Assembly: GCA_030605475.1 (NCBI GenBank)
Contig: JAUWIG010000008.1
Location: forward strand, 1-51,889
Origin: Planctomycetota bacterium
GTDB lineage: Bacteria; Planctomycetota; Phycisphaerae; Sedimentisphaerales; Anaerobacaceae
Direction of reading: 5' to 3'
DNA: 51,889 nt
Made by a program: the position numbers and the translations under genes. Below the pieces are notes generated by a model. That model saw nothing but the letters and a program-made list of their open reading frames with translations. It searched no databases and was not told the DNA's origin. Of the stretch, positions 32,946 to 44,579 are shown piece by piece. Position 1 is the first letter of the stretch. The number at the start of each line of letters is the position of its first letter.

Positions 32946-33920
32946 ATGAGGATAGACAGAAAGATGCTGATATTTATTGAGATTGTTGTCGTGTTGGTTA
33001 TCGCCTATTCGGCTTGGGGGTGGACGCTTTATTTTATGCAGCCGACGTTTTTGTACAGACCTGTGCGGGAAGTTACATATACCCCTGACGAATTGGGAAT
33101 GGATTTTGAGAAAGTGACTCTCAAAACCGCCGATGGTTTGCGATTGAGCGGTTGGTATATCCCTGCCACGTTAGATGCCCGCACCGAGCCTGAGTCAGCC
33201 CCGTTAGAGACACAACGGAAAAAGTCACTAACGGAATCAGCCCAACTTGGTGATCCACTTCTAACGGGGCCTGCAGAGAATCCCAGGTTCACCGTGCTGT
33301 TCTGCCACGGTAACGGGGGCAATATTATGCACCGCCTGGACAGTATAAATATCCTTTATAATCTGGGATTGAATTGCTTTATTTTTGACTATCGCGGCTA
33401 CGGCAACAGCGAGGGCAAACCAAGCGAACAAGGGACATATCTCGACGTTAGAGCAGCCTATAATTGGCTGACTGAAGAAAAAAAAGTGTCTCCTGATGAT
33501 ATTATTATCTTCGGCAGGTCCCTTGGCGCAAGTATCGCGGCACAACTGGCGAGCACGGTCGAAGCGAAAGCTTTGGTCATTGAGAGCGGTTTTACATCAT
33601 ACGTTGACATCGGCAGGAAATTTTATCCTTATATGCCTGTGTGGTGGTTTGCGAGATTTAGCTATAGTACCATCGATTATGTCAAAAGTGTCCGTTGTCC
33701 GGTGATGATAATTCACAGCCGAGGCGATGACATTGTGCCGTTCGAGTTTGGTCTGGAGTTATATGAAGCGGCGAATGAGCCGAAGAAATTTATTGAGATT
33801 TTCGGCGGTCATAACGATGGCTTTTTGGTCTCCAGCGAGATTTACAAGCAAGCCTGGACAAAGTGGATAAAATTCCTGAAAGAATACAAAAGCCAGGCCG
33901 GTCGCCAATGGGCCTCTTAG
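32946..33920 (+). CDS. Membrane-anchored alpha/beta hydrolase
   Basis: 324 residues. An N-terminal membrane helix is at about 8-26. The alpha/beta-hydrolase core has the oxyanion motif FCHGNGGN (119-126), DYRGYGNSEG, nucleophile Ser192 in GRSLG, an acidic residue at 261/262 in IHSRGDDIVP and His289 in FGGHNDGF. This matches the BEM46/YqkD-like family often tied to lipid or peptide ester hydrolysis; the substrate is unknown. Residues about 77-112 (around DARTEPESAP ... GDPLLTGPAENPR) are encoded by a palindromic element and interrupt the usual step from WYIPA to the HGNGG strand. The catalytic residues are intact. Confidence 0.9.
   Translation: MRIDRKMLIFIEIVVVLVIAYSAWGWTLYFMQPTFLYRPVREVTYTPDELGMDFEKVTLKTADGLRLSGWYIPATLDARTEPESAPLETQRKKSLTESAQLGDPLLTGPAENPRFTVLFCHGNGGNIMHRLDSINILYNLGLNCFIFDYRGYGNSEGKPSEQGTYLDVRAAYNWLTEEKKVSPDDIIIFGRSLGASIAAQLASTVEAKALVIESGFTSYVDIGRKFYPYMPVWWFARFSYSTIDYVKSVRCPVMIIHSRGDDIVPFEFGLELYEAANEPKKFIEIFGGHNDGFLVSSEIYKQAWTKWIKFLKEYKSQAGRQWAS
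33198..33270. repeat. Palindromic element inserted in the alpha/beta hydrolase gene
   Basis: GCCCCGTTAGA (33198-33208) and TCTAACGGGGC (33260-33270) form a perfect 11-bp inverted repeat around 51 bases. The CCGTTAGA/TCTAACGG ends are the same as in the element in proB. It does not break the reading frame. Confidence 0.8.
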
Positions 33921-33962
33921 AGTTTGGCCGATAGCGTATATCTCATTTCGCAAAAAAATCCG

Positions 33963-34006
33963 CCCACCGGCTACCGTCAGATATTGAGCACTGTTACTCC
34001 GGTGGG
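33963..34006 (+). promoter_or_regulatory. Inverted repeat between hydrolase and sigma-factor genes
   Basis: CCCACCGG (33963-33970) pairs with CCGGTGGG (33999-34006) across 28 bases, followed by an A+T-rich leader to the sigma-factor gene. It may end transcription of the hydrolase or be a leader structure. No classic T tract follows immediately. Confidence 0.4.
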
Positions 34007-34109
34007 TTGCACGAATTTTTTCGAATAAAATTTTTAACATTTTTTGTAATAAAACACGGTGTTGTTTCGACTATTATATTGATGGCAGTTGTTCAAGAGG
34101 AGACTCGTT

Positions 34110-34613
34110 TTGCGAGCGATTGATTGGCAGCTAATCGTCAGAAAATACGGGCCGATTGTGTGGCAGACCGCCTACAGGTTGGTCGGTAACCACACAGACG
34201 CGGCTGACTGCTTCGGCGAGACGTTCGTTTATGCTCTTGAGGTCTCACACCGTCGACGCGTGCGGAGCTTTCCTGCGCTCTTGGTCAGGTTGGCTACCTG
34301 GAGGGCAATAGATGTCCTGCGTCAGCGCTTTTCACGCTCCAGAACTGTGGATGCCGTGGATGTAGTTACTTTGCCGGGCAATGGGCTCGGTCCTGTTCAG
34401 CAGGCACAGATACATGAGTTAGCTGCAAAGTTGCGCAAGGCCCTGGCACAATTGCCGTCCAAAGAGGCCGAGGTCTTCTGCCTGAGGTATTTAAATAATA
34501 TGAGCTATCGACATATCGGCAAAGAGCTTGGCATAAGGGCCAACACGGCAGGTGTATTACTGAATCGGGCCAGAGTGAAACTTCGAAGTATTATTGAGTT
34601 GCCGCCTGATTAA
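34110..34613 (+). CDS. ECF-type RNA polymerase sigma factor
   Basis: 167 residues from TTG 34110, preceded by GAGGAG at 8 bases; the frame is also open from TTG 34089. Region 2 (about 5-80) contains YGPIVWQTAYRLVGNHTDAADCFGETFVYAL and RLATWRAIDVLRQR. Region 4 (about 110-160) has LAQLPSKEAEVFCLRYLNNMSYRHIGKELGIRANTAGVLLNRARVKLR, a helix-turn-helix. The gene 18 bases downstream encodes a membrane protein whose N-terminus could serve as anti-sigma partner. No autoregulated promoter could be recognised. Confidence 0.92.
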   Translation: MRAIDWQLIVRKYGPIVWQTAYRLVGNHTDAADCFGETFVYALEVSHRRRVRSFPALLVRLATWRAIDVLRQRFSRSRTVDAVDVVTLPGNGLGPVQQAQIHELAAKLRKALAQLPSKEAEVFCLRYLNNMSYRHIGKELGIRANTAGVLLNRARVKLRSIIELPPD

Positions 34614-34631
34614 TAAAGGTGGGCTGATATT

Positions 34632-37244
34632 ATGAAAAAGCACCGGGACAATCTGGATGAGTTTATAAATGCTCTCAGAAAAGAACCTGTTCCAAGTAAG
34701 CCACCGCAGGAGGTCGTGGACAAAGTATTGCAGGAGCTTGGCGAAGCCGGAGCCGTTGAAGAGGAAATCAAAATCACGGAAAGAGTAAAAGCTCTGAAGA
34801 GTTTTACTAAGGCAGCCGCTGCAGTAGCGGTAATTATAGCACTCTTGATTATGGTCAAAGTTTTTACCCGCCCGGACAGAGAACTCATGAAGCGGCAGGA
34901 TGAGTCTAAAGCAGAAGGTGTTATCGAAACGACGAGAGAAAAAGCTAAGCTGGATTTGGACGCAAAGCTTGAGGCCGAGCTAAAGAATGTCGTTGGGATG
35001 TTCGTCGCTGGTGATGTTGACGGTTTAGTGGCAGTGTTGGCAGAGGGACGATTGCAGAGTAAGTTGGCTGCAGCATATTTTCTTGCCGAGATTGGGGATT
35101 TGCGGGCCGTTGTGACATTGCAGAAGTTAAGTGAAGAATACGGGGGCGATGAGCAGGACAATCCCTTTGCTGCGGCCATCAATGAGATTAAAGAACGGCT
35201 TGAGCGGGAAAAGCGAGAGGCGGTACTTGCTAAAGTCGCCGAAGGCGAATCCAGACCGCAGATAAAGGAAACGGCGGCAAAGGCTGAAAAGACAATTAGG
35301 TATACCGGGGTCGTGACAGATGCTTCCGGCAAACCGGTTGAGGGGGTTTCGGTTCAGAGCCGATTGTATCGCAGCGACTTATATGCCGGCGATGGGTATT
35401 TGTGGCCGATAGAACTCGACGAAGACCACGCAAAAGCAAAAACGGACAGCAAGGGACGGTTTGAGATTGGGCTGTTGCCGGTGGAGGTGGATGAACGACG
35501 CGTGCTTGCCTTTGGGCATCCTGAGTATGCAATAGGTTGGTGCGACACGATACTGTCCGGTACGATGGACCTTAAAATTCAGCTTTTTGAGCCGAAAGTT
35601 GTTGCCGGCAGGGTTGTCGATGAGGATGGACACGCAGTAGAGGATGCTGTTGTTTTAGCTAACCTGCAGCAGGATAGTCGTTACCCATATCTGGATAAAG
35701 ACTTTTATACGGCTGTCGGTAGCGACGCTGATGGCAAATTTGCCATTGAGAAGATTTTTGAGGGCGCAAGGCTTCACATCGATGTGATTAAAGAAGGATA
35801 TGCCCGTTATACGACCCGAAATTACAGCTATAAAAGCTACCCTGTACGTGCCGGAGAAGAGGGGCTGCTAATCACGCTTAAAAGCGGCGGAGTTATTAAA
35901 GGATGTTTGCTATCAGCCGCCAAACCGTACAAAAAAGACGGAATTGTTGTTAGAGCTTATGGGCCGGGCGTCGATATAAAGGCGATAACGGACGAAATCG
36001 GACAATTTGAAATTATAGGGCTGGAAGAGGGCAGTTTTACTTTGGTGGTCGATAGTGAATATCTTGCTGACAGTGGTCTGATTTGCAAACCGCAGGAGAA
36101 TGTAGAAGTAAGAGCCGGCGTAGAGTCAATAGTCGAGCTTGAGTTACAGAAAGGCTTGCAGGTTACGTTGCAGGTTATCGATGAGGAAACGGGCAAGGGA
36201 ATTAGCGAGAGTCGGTTCAGGATAACATTAAACGTCAATGGTGCTCCCACACTCGTGTCGGACAAAACGGACGCTCAGGGCCGGTGTGTGTTTAACCTGG
36301 TTCCGGGAGAGTATGCAGTTAGAGTGGAAAGCTGGCACGAGGGAAGCTATCGTGAAGTCTCACAGGATTTCAGTGTTGAGGCTGGGAGCGAAGATTTGAA
36401 TGTTGGAATTTCTATTACGTCCCAGCCGATGATATATGGCCGGCTTGTTGACGCCGAAGACCAGCCGGTCCTCGGTTATCTGTGGTTCGCAGGTCAGAAA
36501 GTAAATACGAATGGGCAGGGTGAGTTTGAGGCCCCTGAGCCCGAGGGCGGCCAGGATGAGATTTATACCTGCTATGCGTTTGATACGGAGAAAAAATTAG
36601 GACGTGGATTTTTCTGGCAAAGAGGCACCGATGCCAATGACTTGGAAATAGTAATTGAGCCGTTTGCGAGCATTGTCGGCAGGTTAGTTGATGCAAATGG
36701 AGAAGGTGTGCCCGAAGTGCAGCCGCAAATCGGGTTCGTTGATTCAAATGGTAGCTGGCGCAGCCAGAAGCAGGAATGGTGGGATACAGCGGTAGAAGTC
36801 GATGGGCGGTTCAGGATTGAGGGCGTTCCGATTGGGTTGCCGATAGTAGTGAATTTGACGGGGCCGGGGGACACCGGGGCCGTAAAGGTCGGCCAGTTGA
36901 ATCCGGGACAGATAGCGGATGTGAACGAGATTGTTGTGAAGGATGCCGTGCTCAGGGCGTTACGTGAATTCAAAGAAAGCCGGATGGAATGGGATGGGAT
37001 TTTATCCGGACAGGTGATTGACGAAAATGGCGAGGTTATGATAGGCGTAAGTATATCAGTTATGGTTGGGGACAGCAGTTTCAGCGATTTTACAGACACC
37101 AATGGGCGGTATGAGTTAGTAGGGCTGCCTAAGGGAGAGAAGCTTCAATTGCAGGCTTACCGGAACGGATATGGTGATTCATTTGATGTTGTTTGCGATG
37201 GAAATGATTTTGACATACAGATTTTCCCGAAGGTGCCGAAATAG
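34632..37244 (+). CDS. Large membrane protein with HEAT-like and carboxypeptidase-regulatory-like domains, sigma-factor partner
   Basis: 870 residues. The cytoplasmic N-terminus (about 1-58) is charged. One membrane helix lies at about 60-77 (AAAAVAVIIALLIMV). A helical HEAT-like stretch follows (about 115-195, LAEGRLQSKLAAAYFLAEIGDLRAV). At least six carboxypeptidase-regulatory-like beta-sandwich repeats come after it (GVVTDASGKPVEGVSV, GRVVDEDGHAVEDAVV, GRLVDAEDQPVLGYLW, GRLVDANGEGVPEV, GQVIDENGEVMIGVSI), each ending in a GRFEI/GLPKGE-type strand. The order ECF sigma then one-helix protein with extracellular domains fits an anti-sigma factor that senses an envelope signal. It has no zinc-binding anti-sigma motif, so that role is inferred from position only. 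Confidence 0.8.
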   Translation: MKKHRDNLDEFINALRKEPVPSKPPQEVVDKVLQELGEAGAVEEEIKITERVKALKSFTKAAAAVAVIIALLIMVKVFTRPDRELMKRQDESKAEGVIETTREKAKLDLDAKLEAELKNVVGMFVAGDVDGLVAVLAEGRLQSKLAAAYFLAEIGDLRAVVTLQKLSEEYGGDEQDNPFAAAINEIKERLEREKREAVLAKVAEGESRPQIKETAAKAEKTIRYTGVVTDASGKPVEGVSVQSRLYRSDLYAGDGYLWPIELDEDHAKAKTDSKGRFEIGLLPVEVDERRVLAFGHPEYAIGWCDTILSGTMDLKIQLFEPKVVAGRVVDEDGHAVEDAVVLANLQQDSRYPYLDKDFYTAVGSDADGKFAIEKIFEGARLHIDVIKEGYARYTTRNYSYKSYPVRAGEEGLLITLKSGGVIKGCLLSAAKPYKKDGIVVRAYGPGVDIKAITDEIGQFEIIGLEEGSFTLVVDSEYLADSGLICKPQENVEVRAGVESIVELELQKGLQVTLQVIDEETGKGISESRFRITLNVNGAPTLVSDKTDAQGRCVFNLVPGEYAVRVESWHEGSYREVSQDFSVEAGSEDLNVGISITSQPMIYGRLVDAEDQPVLGYLWFAGQKVNTNGQGEFEAPEPEGGQDEIYTCYAFDTEKKLGRGFFWQRGTDANDLEIVIEPFASIVGRLVDANGEGVPEVQPQIGFVDSNGSWRSQKQEWWDTAVEVDGRFRIEGVPIGLPIVVNLTGPGDTGAVKVGQLNPGQIADVNEIVVKDAVLRALREFKESRMEWDGILSGQVIDENGEVMIGVSISVMVGDSSFSDFTDTNGRYELVGLPKGEKLQLQAYRNGYGDSFDVVCDGNDFDIQIFPKVPK

Positions 37245-37286
37245 TGTGGCGCACAATCGTCGGGCCTCTACGGTCTTGTGAGAATT

Positions 37287-40091
<2,805 letters not shown>

Positions 40092-40105
<14 letters not shown>

Positions 40106-40133
40106 TCGTAATTCGATTCACGATTCACGAATT
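40092..40133. repeat. 7-bp-period array between dnaN and dciA
   Basis: Six units in 7-base register: TCGTGTC, TCGTCAT, TCGTAAT, TCGATTC, ACGATTC, ACGAATT. The array reaches into the dnaN stop codon on one side and the possible dciA start on the other. Confidence 0.8.
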
Positions 40134-41238
40134 AACCAAGGTTGATTGGCATCAGCACGTAAAGAAAATCTTTTCCGCTTTTTATCAGGCCGGGTCTGTC
40201 CTGCTGGCCCAGCTCCAACTCGAATTCCGGCGTTTTGATAACCCGCAGAACATCTATCAGAAACTGCGGATTAAAGCCAATCTCAAGCGGCTCAGCTTTG
40301 TAATCGATAGCCATATCGACTCGCGCATCGCCGGTCTCAGGCGCCCTGCCGGAAAATACCAGACTCTCTTTGCCTACCGATAGTTTGATGCCTCTGGATT
40401 CCTCGCTTGTCAGCAATGCCGAACGCCGGACCGCGCTCAATACCGCCTCGGTCGACAGTGTCAGCTTTTTATCGTAATCGGCCGGAATTATATCCTCATA
40501 CTTCGGGAAATTACCTTCGACAAGATTTGAACTTATAACCACATTCGCGCAGCTAATCAGTATCTGGTTATCAACGAGCTTAACTGCAACGGTATCCTTG
40601 TCACTGCTGCCGATTTTATCAAGCAGAGACATCGTTTTGGCCGGCACTATTATCTTTGCAGATGCAAGCTTTCCTTCCGGTGCCGAAGCCAGATTAACCC
40701 TCGTACGCACTAATCTTCTGCCGTCGGTGGCAACCAGAGACAATTTCTTGCCCTTGATTTCCCACAGCACGCCATTAAGTGCGTACCGAGTGCTTTCTTT
40801 AGCTGTGGCAAATAAACACTGCTCAACCCCCGCCTGAAGGTTCTCGAGGCCGATTTCCATATCGGCGCCGCCGTCGAAGCCGGGAACAGCTGGGTACTGA
40901 CTCGCCTGCTGGCCATAAATTGTAAAGTGGCTGTCGGCCCCTTTTATCTCACAGATGCCTTCCTTGTCCTGCAATGACAGGACTTCATCAACACTTTCAC
41001 GCACAATAGCCGCCAGACTGTCCGCTGGGATTATCGTCTCGCCGGCCTCTTCAATCTGGACCTCAGAGACCAGATAGTTGATGCCAACCTCCAGGTCTGT
41101 AGCGAAAATTCGGACTTCTTTCTCGCCGGCGGTGATTCGCACGCACCGCAGTATCGGCTTCGGCGTTCGGCTCGGAACCACAGACGTCAGCAGACCCAGA
41201 GCCTCGGCAAACCCCGCTCTATTGAATTGTATCTTCAT
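40132..41238 (-). CDS. dnaN: DnaN, DNA polymerase III sliding clamp (beta subunit)
   Basis: 368 residues, normal length. It begins MKIQFNRAGFAEALGLLTSVVPSRTPKPILRCVRI, with three clamp domains marked by ALNGVLWEIKGKKLSLVATDGRRLVR in domain 2 and GFNPQFLIDVLRV in domain 3. The C-terminus is LYVLMPINLG, similar to the usual YxVMPMR(L) end. The dimeric clamp holds DNA polymerase on DNA. A GAGG ribosome-binding site precedes the ATG. dnaA and recF are not adjacent, and no DnaA-box cluster is visible in the upstream 41239-41577. Confidence 0.97.
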   Translation of the reverse strand: MKIQFNRAGFAEALGLLTSVVPSRTPKPILRCVRITAGEKEVRIFATDLEVGINYLVSEVQIEEAGETIIPADSLAAIVRESVDEVLSLQDKEGICEIKGADSHFTIYGQQASQYPAVPGFDGGADMEIGLENLQAGVEQCLFATAKESTRYALNGVLWEIKGKKLSLVATDGRRLVRTRVNLASAPEGKLASAKIIVPAKTMSLLDKIGSSDKDTVAVKLVDNQILISCANVVISSNLVEGNFPKYEDIIPADYDKKLTLSTEAVLSAVRRSALLTSEESRGIKLSVGKESLVFSGRAPETGDARVDMAIDYKAEPLEIGFNPQFLIDVLRVIKTPEFELELGQQDRPGLIKSGKDFLYVLMPINLG

Positions 41239-41607
41239 AACAAACCTCTACATAACAATGCCAAAGGGTTAAAACTTCGAATATCTAAACCTTAAAATAA
41301 CACCGTAGTTTACACCAAAAGGCACGCATTCACAATCTTTTTTCCAAAAAAAACTCGCCGGCTCCGACAACTCTTCGGCTATTCCATTGCAGTTCAAGCG
41401 CCACGACAATTCCGGTTGAAATAGCGACCATAAGCCTCTTATTAACAGTAACATAAGACAGATAGAATAAGTGCATAGTCACAAATCCCATAGTTTTTAC
41501 TTGCATAATCCACGAGAATGAGTATTGTTGCAAACCAGTAACCAGCCTTGGTGATGAAATGGTTGCCATAATGCAAGATGATAACCTATAACAAGGAGAA
41601 AAATACG
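41239..41607. other. Spacer between divergent dnaN and propeller gene A1
   Basis: About 370 A+T-rich bases with no intact gene. No TTATCCACA-type DnaA boxes are present, so there is no evidence for an origin here despite dnaN and gyrB nearby. The part before A1 contains the ribosome-binding site AAGGAG at about 41593. Minus-strand open stretches have no protein-like features. Confidence 0.5.
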
Positions 41608-42945
41608 TTGGCACATTGTGGAGCGAAAAAGACCGGTGAGAGATGGTGTTTGTATTGTTTTCTGAATACCCAGCTTATACTGCTGCTGGCATTTACTTCC
41701 GTTTTTTATGATAACGCTGTCGCCAAAAGCGAAGAAAAGGTCTGTCTGGTTGAATCTGTAGTATATCCGGGTAAAGACCCGACTATGTGGGATGGGCTGT
41801 ATGCAGCCAGTGACGGTAAAGTTTATTCAGCACTGATTACCGAAGGTGGAAGTGCGCATATTTATCTGTATGACCCTGCAACAGGTGTCAACAGACTTCT
41901 TTCTGATGTAGCTGATTTTTTAGGCGAAAGAGGACAGGGGATAAGGCCCTCCAGCAAAATTCACTGTCAGCCGGTCGAGGACGACGAAGGTAATATCTAC
42001 GTTGTTACCCTGAATAACGGTTCCGGCCCGAGAAGCACTGATTTTACGAGCTGGAGAGGCGGGCATTGGTTGAAGTACGACCCTAAAAAAAATAAGTTAG
42101 AAGACCTTGGTCTTGTCGCTGTAGGAGATGGGCCATACCCCTTAACCATCGACAAGGAGAGGATGTATCTTTTTGGAATTGGGTTTACGGGGTATCTCTA
42201 TCGAGGTGATATTAATAATCGCACAACGAAGATTCTGGGCAGGGTCGCTGGCTGGGACATTTGTCGCAGTCTTTTCTGTGATGATAAGGGAAACGTTTAC
42301 GGCAGTTTCCCAACCGCCAGAATGTGGAAATACGATGCGGAAAAGGAAAAGGTCTATGACCTCTCGATTCGCATCCCTTTCGACCCTACGTATTACCCAG
42401 GCCGACTGAATGACCCGGTCATAGACCGCACGCATGGGTGGCGAAAGATAAGATGGGACCCGGGGGAGAAAGTCGCCTATGGAGTGAGTGGCGGAAGCGG
42501 CTCAATACTGTTTAAGTACGACCCGCACGACGGGCCTGAAGGGAAAATAACCGAGATGACAAAGTTGTGCGATAGTAGATTCTTCGGCCGCAAAGACGTT
42601 CCTTATTCCACGCTCGCCTTCGCACTTGACGGCAAAAACAGAAAAATATATTTTGCCCCATCGGCACGCAAGTACGCCATAGAGCGTTATATCGAGACCT
42701 TTGGCAGTGATGTGCCTCATCACCTTATAGTGTATGACTTAAAAACCCAAAAACGAACAGATTTAGGAGTTATGAAGACCACCGACGGACGAAGGGTCTT
42801 TGGCTGTGAAGGCGCCTCTGTCGGTCCCGACGGAACGCTCTATCTCTGTGGACAGGTGGAAATGAAAGACCCTAAAAACGCTACCCGCCACACCAGAACT
42901 GAGAACTGCCCGCTCGCGCTGCGATTGATAATTTATAAGCCCTGA
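41608..42945 (+). CDS. Secreted beta-propeller-like protein, unit A copy 1
   Basis: 445 residues from TTG 41608. Copy A2 uses ATG in the same place after the same AAGGAG, so the frame's ATG at 41578 lies before the ribosome-binding site and is rejected. A signal peptide (LNTQLILLLAFTSVFYDNAVA) precedes a mature part made of repeated beta-blade segments such as GKVYSALITEGGSAHIYLYDPATG, GNIYVVTLNNGSG, YLYRGDINN and GNVYGSFPTARMWKYDAEKEKVYDL. I recognise no catalytic motif. It is highly similar to 44580-45914, and its last 60 residues are nearly identical there. It forms a unit with the propeller gene B1 downstream. Ligand or substrate is unknown. Confidence 0.7.
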   Translation: MAHCGAKKTGERWCLYCFLNTQLILLLAFTSVFYDNAVAKSEEKVCLVESVVYPGKDPTMWDGLYAASDGKVYSALITEGGSAHIYLYDPATGVNRLLSDVADFLGERGQGIRPSSKIHCQPVEDDEGNIYVVTLNNGSGPRSTDFTSWRGGHWLKYDPKKNKLEDLGLVAVGDGPYPLTIDKERMYLFGIGFTGYLYRGDINNRTTKILGRVAGWDICRSLFCDDKGNVYGSFPTARMWKYDAEKEKVYDLSIRIPFDPTYYPGRLNDPVIDRTHGWRKIRWDPGEKVAYGVSGGSGSILFKYDPHDGPEGKITEMTKLCDSRFFGRKDVPYSTLAFALDGKNRKIYFAPSARKYAIERYIETFGSDVPHHLIVYDLKTQKRTDLGVMKTTDGRRVFGCEGASVGPDGTLYLCGQVEMKDPKNATRHTRTENCPLALRLIIYKP

Positions 42946-42958
42946 AAGTTGTTCATTG

Positions 42959-42986
42959 TCTATGAACTACGAACTACGAACTTTAG
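42959..42986. repeat. 7-bp-period array between A1 and B1
   Basis: ACTACGA units at 42966 and 42973 and ACTTTAG at 42980, in 7-base steps, preceded by TCTATGA. The corresponding spacer between A2 and B2 (45936-45956) keeps only about two units, so the array length differs between the duplicated units. Confidence 0.75.
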
Positions 42987-42999
42987 GATAATTTGACAA

Positions 43000-44523
43000 A
43001 TGACAAATTGCAGAAAAAAAACCCTTATTCCGACCGTTATTATTTTTTTGTCCCTCTTCGTGATGGCCAGCCTGCTTTTTGCCGATTTTGCAAAAACAGA
43101 GGTTAAGAATCCTCAGCAAGTTGGCCTTCAGAATCCGGGGCCTCCCTCAGTAAATGAAATTCCCGCCGGCCATAGTGCCACTACCTCTCTTATCACCATC
43201 GGTGATTTTGCCAGAACAAGGATAAAAAACCGTCAGCGCGTTGACCTTCGGAATTTAGGCCTTTCTTTAGTAAATGAAATTCCCACCAATAGCAGTGCCA
43301 TTACTTCTCTGCTCGCCGCCAGTAACGGCAAGGTATATGGGGGCACCAGCGGCGAACAAGCCTACCTCTTTATGTTCGACCCCGGAATAAACAAAGTCAG
43401 GCATTTAGGCAAAGTCAAAGACCAGGCCGGAATACATCACGCACTGGCAGAGGATAAAAATGGATGCATTTACATTGGTACCAGCAAGAGTATTTTAGAT
43501 GAAATCAAGATGCACCAGTACGGACCCGACCACCCAAGCAATCCAACTGAGGATTTGATTGACTGGAGAAATGTTGAAACCGACTTTGAGCATAGCTACC
43601 CTGACCACGTTCGGTATGAAATGAATCAGTCCGGTGCCGCTATCGGATATCAGTACCTGGATATGATTCTCTGGAACGATATCAAAAATCATTTCAAGGA
43701 TTATCCCGGCGGACACTTATATCGTTATAATCCCAAAAAAAGCGACCGCAGAGTAAAACTGCCGGATATGGAATGCGAGCTTGAGGACTTAGGCATACCG
43801 GTACCTAAAAATTCGATATATGCTCTTACTGTTAGTCCGGAAGGTGATGTTATTTACGGGCTGACCTATCCGGATGGCCATTTTTTCATTTATGATATTA
43901 CAGGCAAAAAGTTCAAGGATATGGGCGAAATCGATAAGGATGTTACCTTTCACGGCCCAGAAAGGCACTGGCGCAGTTTGCCACGCGCTCTTATATGTGA
44001 CGATTCCGGACGAGTTTACACATCAAGTACTGATGGAGCACTTGTATATTATTGCCCACACTCAGAGAAGATACTCTCTACAGGTTTGGCAATCCCGAGC
44101 GACCGCTATCACGCTCATATTTCTATCGATTATGCAGTGGTTGAGTATTTTGCCAAAGACAGCTCAGGCCTGATTTATGGCGGCTCATCAGATGGCTACT
44201 TGTTCTCGTTCAACCCAAACAAAACAGAGCTTATCAATCTCGGAAAGCTGCGAGTCCCACGTCGTCTAAGATGCTTAGCAGTAGGAAAAGACGGTAAAGT
44301 CTATATGATTGCCGGAGAGCGTATGACTTCGAGACCGTGTCAGTTTTATTCTTATAACCCTCAAAATGGTGGATTTCAGGATTTAGGGCTTTTAATAGCT
44401 GACAGAAGCCCACATTACCGTTGGCGAGGATACCAGTTCGACTGTATGACCACAGGCAACGATGGCACTATATTTATCGGCGAAAGCGAATACCGCTCGC
44501 ACCTGTTTATATATATTCCTTGA
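43000..44523 (+). CDS. Secreted beta-propeller-like protein, unit B copy 1
   Basis: 507 residues with a hydrophobic signal segment (about 9-28). The mature part shows propeller-like blades: GKVYGGTSGEQAYLFMFDPGINKVRHLG, GCIYIGTSKS, GDVIYGLTYPDGHFFIYD, GRVYTSSTDGALVYYCP, GLIYGGSSDGYLFSFNP and GTIFIGESEYRSHLFIYIP. No catalytic motif is recognised. It is homologous to 45972-47363 but carries an extra 40-residue N-terminal copy of FAxTxxKNxQxVxLxN...VNEIP, an internal 120-bp duplication. It probably acts with A1 outside the cytoplasm, for example in binding or processing a polysaccharide, which is speculation. Confidence 0.7.
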   Translation: MTNCRKKTLIPTVIIFLSLFVMASLLFADFAKTEVKNPQQVGLQNPGPPSVNEIPAGHSATTSLITIGDFARTRIKNRQRVDLRNLGLSLVNEIPTNSSAITSLLAASNGKVYGGTSGEQAYLFMFDPGINKVRHLGKVKDQAGIHHALAEDKNGCIYIGTSKSILDEIKMHQYGPDHPSNPTEDLIDWRNVETDFEHSYPDHVRYEMNQSGAAIGYQYLDMILWNDIKNHFKDYPGGHLYRYNPKKSDRRVKLPDMECELEDLGIPVPKNSIYALTVSPEGDVIYGLTYPDGHFFIYDITGKKFKDMGEIDKDVTFHGPERHWRSLPRALICDDSGRVYTSSTDGALVYYCPHSEKILSTGLAIPSDRYHAHISIDYAVVEYFAKDSSGLIYGGSSDGYLFSFNPNKTELINLGKLRVPRRLRCLAVGKDGKVYMIAGERMTSRPCQFYSYNPQNGGFQDLGLLIADRSPHYRWRGYQFDCMTTGNDGTIFIGESEYRSHLFIYIP

Positions 44524-44579
44524 TGAGTTCCGCAAAATAAAGGGTAGGCATAACTTGCCTCGAAATAAGGAGAAAAAAT

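Noticed and set aside
34610-35332. 240-residue Ser/Ala-rich minus-strand frame opposite the sigma-partner gene
   Set aside because: Antisense shadow with composition typical of reverse-translated Lys/Glu-rich protein; no start signal.
41239-41577. Possible chromosome origin next to dnaN
   Set aside because: No cluster of DnaA boxes or AT-rich unwinding repeats is visible, dnaA is not adjacent, and dnaN here is followed by dciA and gyrB only.
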